Of a stretch of 64,000 nucleotides of DNA, positions 61,492-64,000 are shown in pieces. Both the position numbers and the translations under genes were made by a program. How positions within the stretch are numbered: the first letter of the stretch is position 1; each line of letters starts with the position of its first letter. Source of the DNA: Domibacillus mangrovi (GTDB lineage: Bacteria > Bacillota > Bacilli > Bacillales > Domibacillaceae); the NCBI RefSeq assembly GCF_001906925.1, contig NZ_MRWQ01000004.1, positions 186,001-250,000 on the forward strand. The letters run 5' to 3'. Below the pieces are notes generated by a model, which made no database searches, was not told the origin of the DNA, and saw only the letters and a list, made by a program, of their open reading frames with translations.

Positions 61492-62910
61492 GTGAAAAAA
61501 AGATTTTTCTTTGTCGTAATGGTGCTTTTATTGACAGTTCCTCTAGTTGGTTTTGGACAGAATGCCAGTGCAGCAGGCTTTATTGATGTACCTAACCGTG
61601 CAGCGAAAGAAGTCAACTATCTGGCGGAAGGAGGAATTGCTAATGGATCGTCAGCGACTATCTTTGGTGCGGACAAAACGGTTACACGTATGGAAGCAGC
61701 GGCATTCATCGGCCGTGCACTTCAGCTTGACGGTACTCAGCGTGTCACTAATTTTAAAGATGTCAGTTCTGGCAGTTTTGCATCGGGCTACATACAGTCT
61801 GCAGTTGAAAAAGGGATTCTCTCAGGCTACGATGGCGGACGGTTTTTACCATATAACGAAGTATCACGCGGTGAAATGGCCGTAATGCTTTCAAAAGCAT
61901 TCAATTATAACTTTGGCGGAACGTTATCTGGTGCCGCAAATGCATTAACATCACGCGGGATTGCGAGCGGTTTAGAAGATGGTTCCTTTGGCGCGGATCA
62001 GATCATTAAACGTGCTGACTTCGCGGTTTTCCTTGCCCGTGCGATTAGTCCAGAGTTTCGCACAAAAACGTTTTCAAGTTTTACAAAAACATTGTGGGCA
62101 AATGTTGGTGACTTAAATATCCGTTCAGGTCCATCTACATCATATGCTTCTGTAGGGAAACTGGCGAAAGATACAAAAATAATTGGGGCGCATGATATTG
62201 CGGGCTGGACATATATCAAATCAGGCAGCACAACTGGTTTTGTCAGTACATATTATCTTCGTAATACAGAAGAGCAGACTACAACAACACCAGATAATCC
62301 GATTCACGGAGCGGATTCACGCCTTTCCGGTCAAACAATCATTCTTGATCCAGGGCATGGAGGCACAGATCCAGGAGCGATTGGAAATGGGCTGAAAGAA
62401 AAAGATGTAGTGCTGAAAACGGGGCTTCAAGTGAATGACTTATTGAAACAAACGCCGTTTAATGTGAAAATGACCCGTTCTACCGACACGTTTATTCCGT
62501 TGAAAACCCGGTCTACTTTTGCCAAAGACAATGGCGGTGATGTTTTTGTTAGCATCCATGTGAATGCTGCGTCGGCCAGTGCAAGCGGGACGGAAACGTA
62601 TTATTATGCAGCAGGAAATCCGTATGTGGCAGACAGCAAATTGCTCGCAACGAAAATACAGAAACGTATGTTGGCCGCATGGAATTTAAAAGATCGTGGA
62701 GTAAAGCCAGGCGATTTATCTGTGCTTCGTGAAAACAACATGCCGGCAGCACTAGCCGAGCTAGGGTTCATATCCAATGCAGGGGATGCAGCCAAAATGA
62801 AATCGGATTATTCGATGAAGATCATGTCTAAAGCCATTTACTACGGTATTTTGGACTATTATGATGCTAAAGGGTATGAAGTATCACCGCTTTATGATGT
62901 TGCAAAATAG
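61492..62910 (+). CDS. Secreted N-acetylmuramoyl-L-alanine amidase with SLH and SH3 domains
   Basis: Signal peptide (KKRFFFVVMVLLLTVPLVGF...ASA), then SLH-like repeats (GFIDVPNRAAKEVNYLAEGGIANG, NFKDVSSGSFASGYIQSAVEKGILSGY), a bacterial SH3 domain (LNIRSGPSTSYASVGKLAKDTKI...GWTYIKSGSTTGFVSTYYL) and an Amidase_3 catalytic domain with zinc ligands in ILDPGHGGTDPGAIGNGLKEKD, SIHVNAA and LAELGFISNAGD. It cuts the amide between MurNAc and the stem peptide and should be bound to the wall polymer by SLH repeats. GTG 61492 follows AAAGGAGACATAAT. 472 residues. Confidence 0.9.
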   Translation: MKKRFFFVVMVLLLTVPLVGFGQNASAAGFIDVPNRAAKEVNYLAEGGIANGSSATIFGADKTVTRMEAAAFIGRALQLDGTQRVTNFKDVSSGSFASGYIQSAVEKGILSGYDGGRFLPYNEVSRGEMAVMLSKAFNYNFGGTLSGAANALTSRGIASGLEDGSFGADQIIKRADFAVFLARAISPEFRTKTFSSFTKTLWANVGDLNIRSGPSTSYASVGKLAKDTKIIGAHDIAGWTYIKSGSTTGFVSTYYLRNTEEQTTTTPDNPIHGADSRLSGQTIILDPGHGGTDPGAIGNGLKEKDVVLKTGLQVNDLLKQTPFNVKMTRSTDTFIPLKTRSTFAKDNGGDVFVSIHVNAASASASGTETYYYAAGNPYVADSKLLATKIQKRMLAAWNLKDRGVKPGDLSVLRENNMPAALAELGFISNAGDAAKMKSDYSMKIMSKAIYYGILDYYDAKGYEVSPLYDVAK

Positions 62911-62950
62911 GTAAATATATAAATAGAATATTCATCGTGTAAACGGTACA

Positions 62951-62984
62951 ATAAAGAGAGGCATACGGCTTCTCTTTATTTTTA
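62951..62984 (+). terminator. Amidase terminator
   Basis: ATAAAGAGA / TCTCTTTAT hairpin followed by TTTTT. Confidence 0.8.
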
Positions 62985-62998
62985 GTTAGAAGAAAGAG

Positions 62999-64000
62999 GT
63001 GATCGACATAGGTATTTCAAAATATTTGCCTGCACTGCTTTTCGCCGCTTTTTTCTTCTTCATCGCTACCCCTGCAGTGTTCGAAGCAAACACGATTGAT
63101 GGTAGACAGGCGGTAATTATGTTTGATGAGAAAGTGGACAATGAATTGCTTGAGCAATATTCGGAATCAATCGAGTACATATTTCAAGAAATCCCAGCTG
63201 CATCGATTATAGTAACAGATGTACAAAAAAAAGCATTGGGGATGTCACCGGATGTAGCCTCCATTACGTACGATATGCCGGTCAAATCATCAGCACAGTC
63301 GGTCCCATACGGATACAAAATGGTGGGGGCGCAAAATCTTGTACCAGCCACATTAACTGGGGCTGATGTGAAAATTGGTGTACTCGACTCTGGTGTTGAT
63401 ACGAGTCACCCTGATTTGCAAAACCGGATTGCCGGCGGTGTCTGCATGATGACAATCGTCGACAAAAATGGCTGTCCGGAATCGTACAAAGATGATTACG
63501 GTCACGGTACACACGTAGCGGGGATTATCGCAGCGAATAATAATACATTCGGAACAGTCGGTGTTGCACCATCATCCAAACTTTATGCGATTAAAGTGCT
63601 TGATGAATATGGACTTGGTACGACAAGCACAATGATTGCTGGTGTTGAATGGGCGATGAAACAAAAAATGGACATTTTAAATGTCAGCATTACAACACCG
63701 GTGAACGAAATAGCGTTGCAGGAAGTGATGCAAAAAGCATATAAATCAGGCATGCTAATTGTAGCGGCGGCAGGTAATACAGGAGCACCTGTAAGCGGCT
63801 CTGCATCATCGGTTGAATACCCTGCGAAATTTGAAAGTGTTATTGCAGTTTCATCTATTGATCAATACAAAAAGATCGACCCGCTGTCATCACTCGGGAA
63901 AGAAGTTGAATTAACAGCTCCAGGCGTGAAGATTTACAGCACGTATCCGCTATCCATTCATGCATCCGGTTATCAATACTCAAGCGGAACGTCAATGGCA
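62999..64000 (+). CDS. Secreted subtilisin-family serine protease (3' end outside window)
   Basis: Open from 62999 to the window edge. A signal peptide (LPALLFAAFFFFIATPAVFEA) is followed by an I9-type propeptide (QAVIMFDEKVDNELLEQY...) and the S8 domain: catalytic Asp in GVLDSGVDTSHPDL, His in YGHGTHVAGIIAA, and Ser in SSGTSMA, the last residues of the window. An oxyanion Asn is in VAAAGNTG. The start is unclear: AGAGGTGATCG would suit ATA 63008; GTG 62999 and TTG 63026 are in frame. Contains a short Cys-bearing insert (GGVCMMTIVDKNGCP) that could form a disulfide. Confidence 0.88.
   Translation, partial: MIDIGISKYLPALLFAAFFFFIATPAVFEANTIDGRQAVIMFDEKVDNELLEQYSESIEYIFQEIPAASIIVTDVQKKALGMSPDVASITYDMPVKSSAQSVPYGYKMVGAQNLVPATLTGADVKIGVLDSGVDTSHPDLQNRIAGGVCMMTIVDKNGCPESYKDDYGHGTHVAGIIAANNNTFGTVGVAPSSKLYAIKVLDEYGLGTTSTMIAGVEWAMKQKMDILNVSITTPVNEIALQEVMQKAYKSGMLIVAAAGNTGAPVSGSASSVEYPAKFESVIAVSSIDQYKKIDPLSSLGKEVELTAPGVKIYSTYPLSIHASGYQYSSGTSMA

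Overview
The window is chromosomal DNA of an endospore-forming member of the Bacillaceae. Conserved gene order drives this call: rpoE-pyrG-ywjG-spo0F-fba-fsa-murA-glpX-rho-rpmE-tdk-prfA-prmC-spoIIR-ywlC-mntP-ywlE, ywlG-glyA-upp-mnaA, the atp operon, murAA-spoIID-spoIIQ-spoIIID-mbl-flhO-flhP-fabZ-ywpF-ssbB-ywqA follows the order I know from Bacillus subtilis. Sporulation genes, a sigma-H promoter before spo0F and a Bacillus-type CTP-sensing pyrG leader support it. The c subunit of ATP synthase has the ordinary GxGxG helix, so nothing points to an extreme alkaliphile. I cannot name the species.

Layout. 1-21300: RNA polymerase delta, CTP synthase, phosphorelay protein Spo0F, central carbon metabolism, termination and translation release factors, SpoIIR, tRNA t6A synthesis, serine hydroxymethyltransferase and uracil salvage, with a chemoreceptor-like gene sitting where B. 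subtilis has rpiB. 21400-29000: ATP synthase operon atpZIBEFHAGDC. 29100-39460: cell wall and sporulation genes, MreB-like Mbl, two flagellar rod-type genes, FabZ, an acidic lipoprotein, a gene with an apparent -1 frameshift at a slippery A-run, and ywpF. 39693-56590: a 16.9 kb integrated element bounded by an exact 20-bp direct repeat. 56571-64000: ssbB, the SNF2 helicase ywqA and its partner, an SLH-domain amidase, and a subtilase cut by the window edge.

The element looks like a phage satellite (PICI-like): tyrosine integrase, divergent repressor/Cro pair with paired operators over both -35 boxes, an excisionase-like protein, a primase-polymerase/DUF927 replicase followed by an array of GGTTAC iterons, two ArpU-like regulators, a G-rich cos-like stretch, and no capsid, tail or conjugation genes. 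Its right half is cargo: a NYN-domain nuclease, a NERD-nuclease/UvrD-like helicase, and an AAA+ ATPase plus subtilisin-like protease pair of the ietAS anti-phage type with a third small gene. All three proteins of that last operon carry a PSSG tetrapeptide, which I flag as a possible substrate or processing signal. Integration cuts ssbB away from its own ribosome-binding site.

A second theme is a structured repeat of about 130-280 bp, found as four copies (1209, 13412, 29000, 33936) plus a 20-nt relic (17209), with covarying stems and TTTAT at both ends. One copy lies between the pyrG attenuator and pyrG, and another splits a DnaA-box cluster at spoIIR-ywlC.
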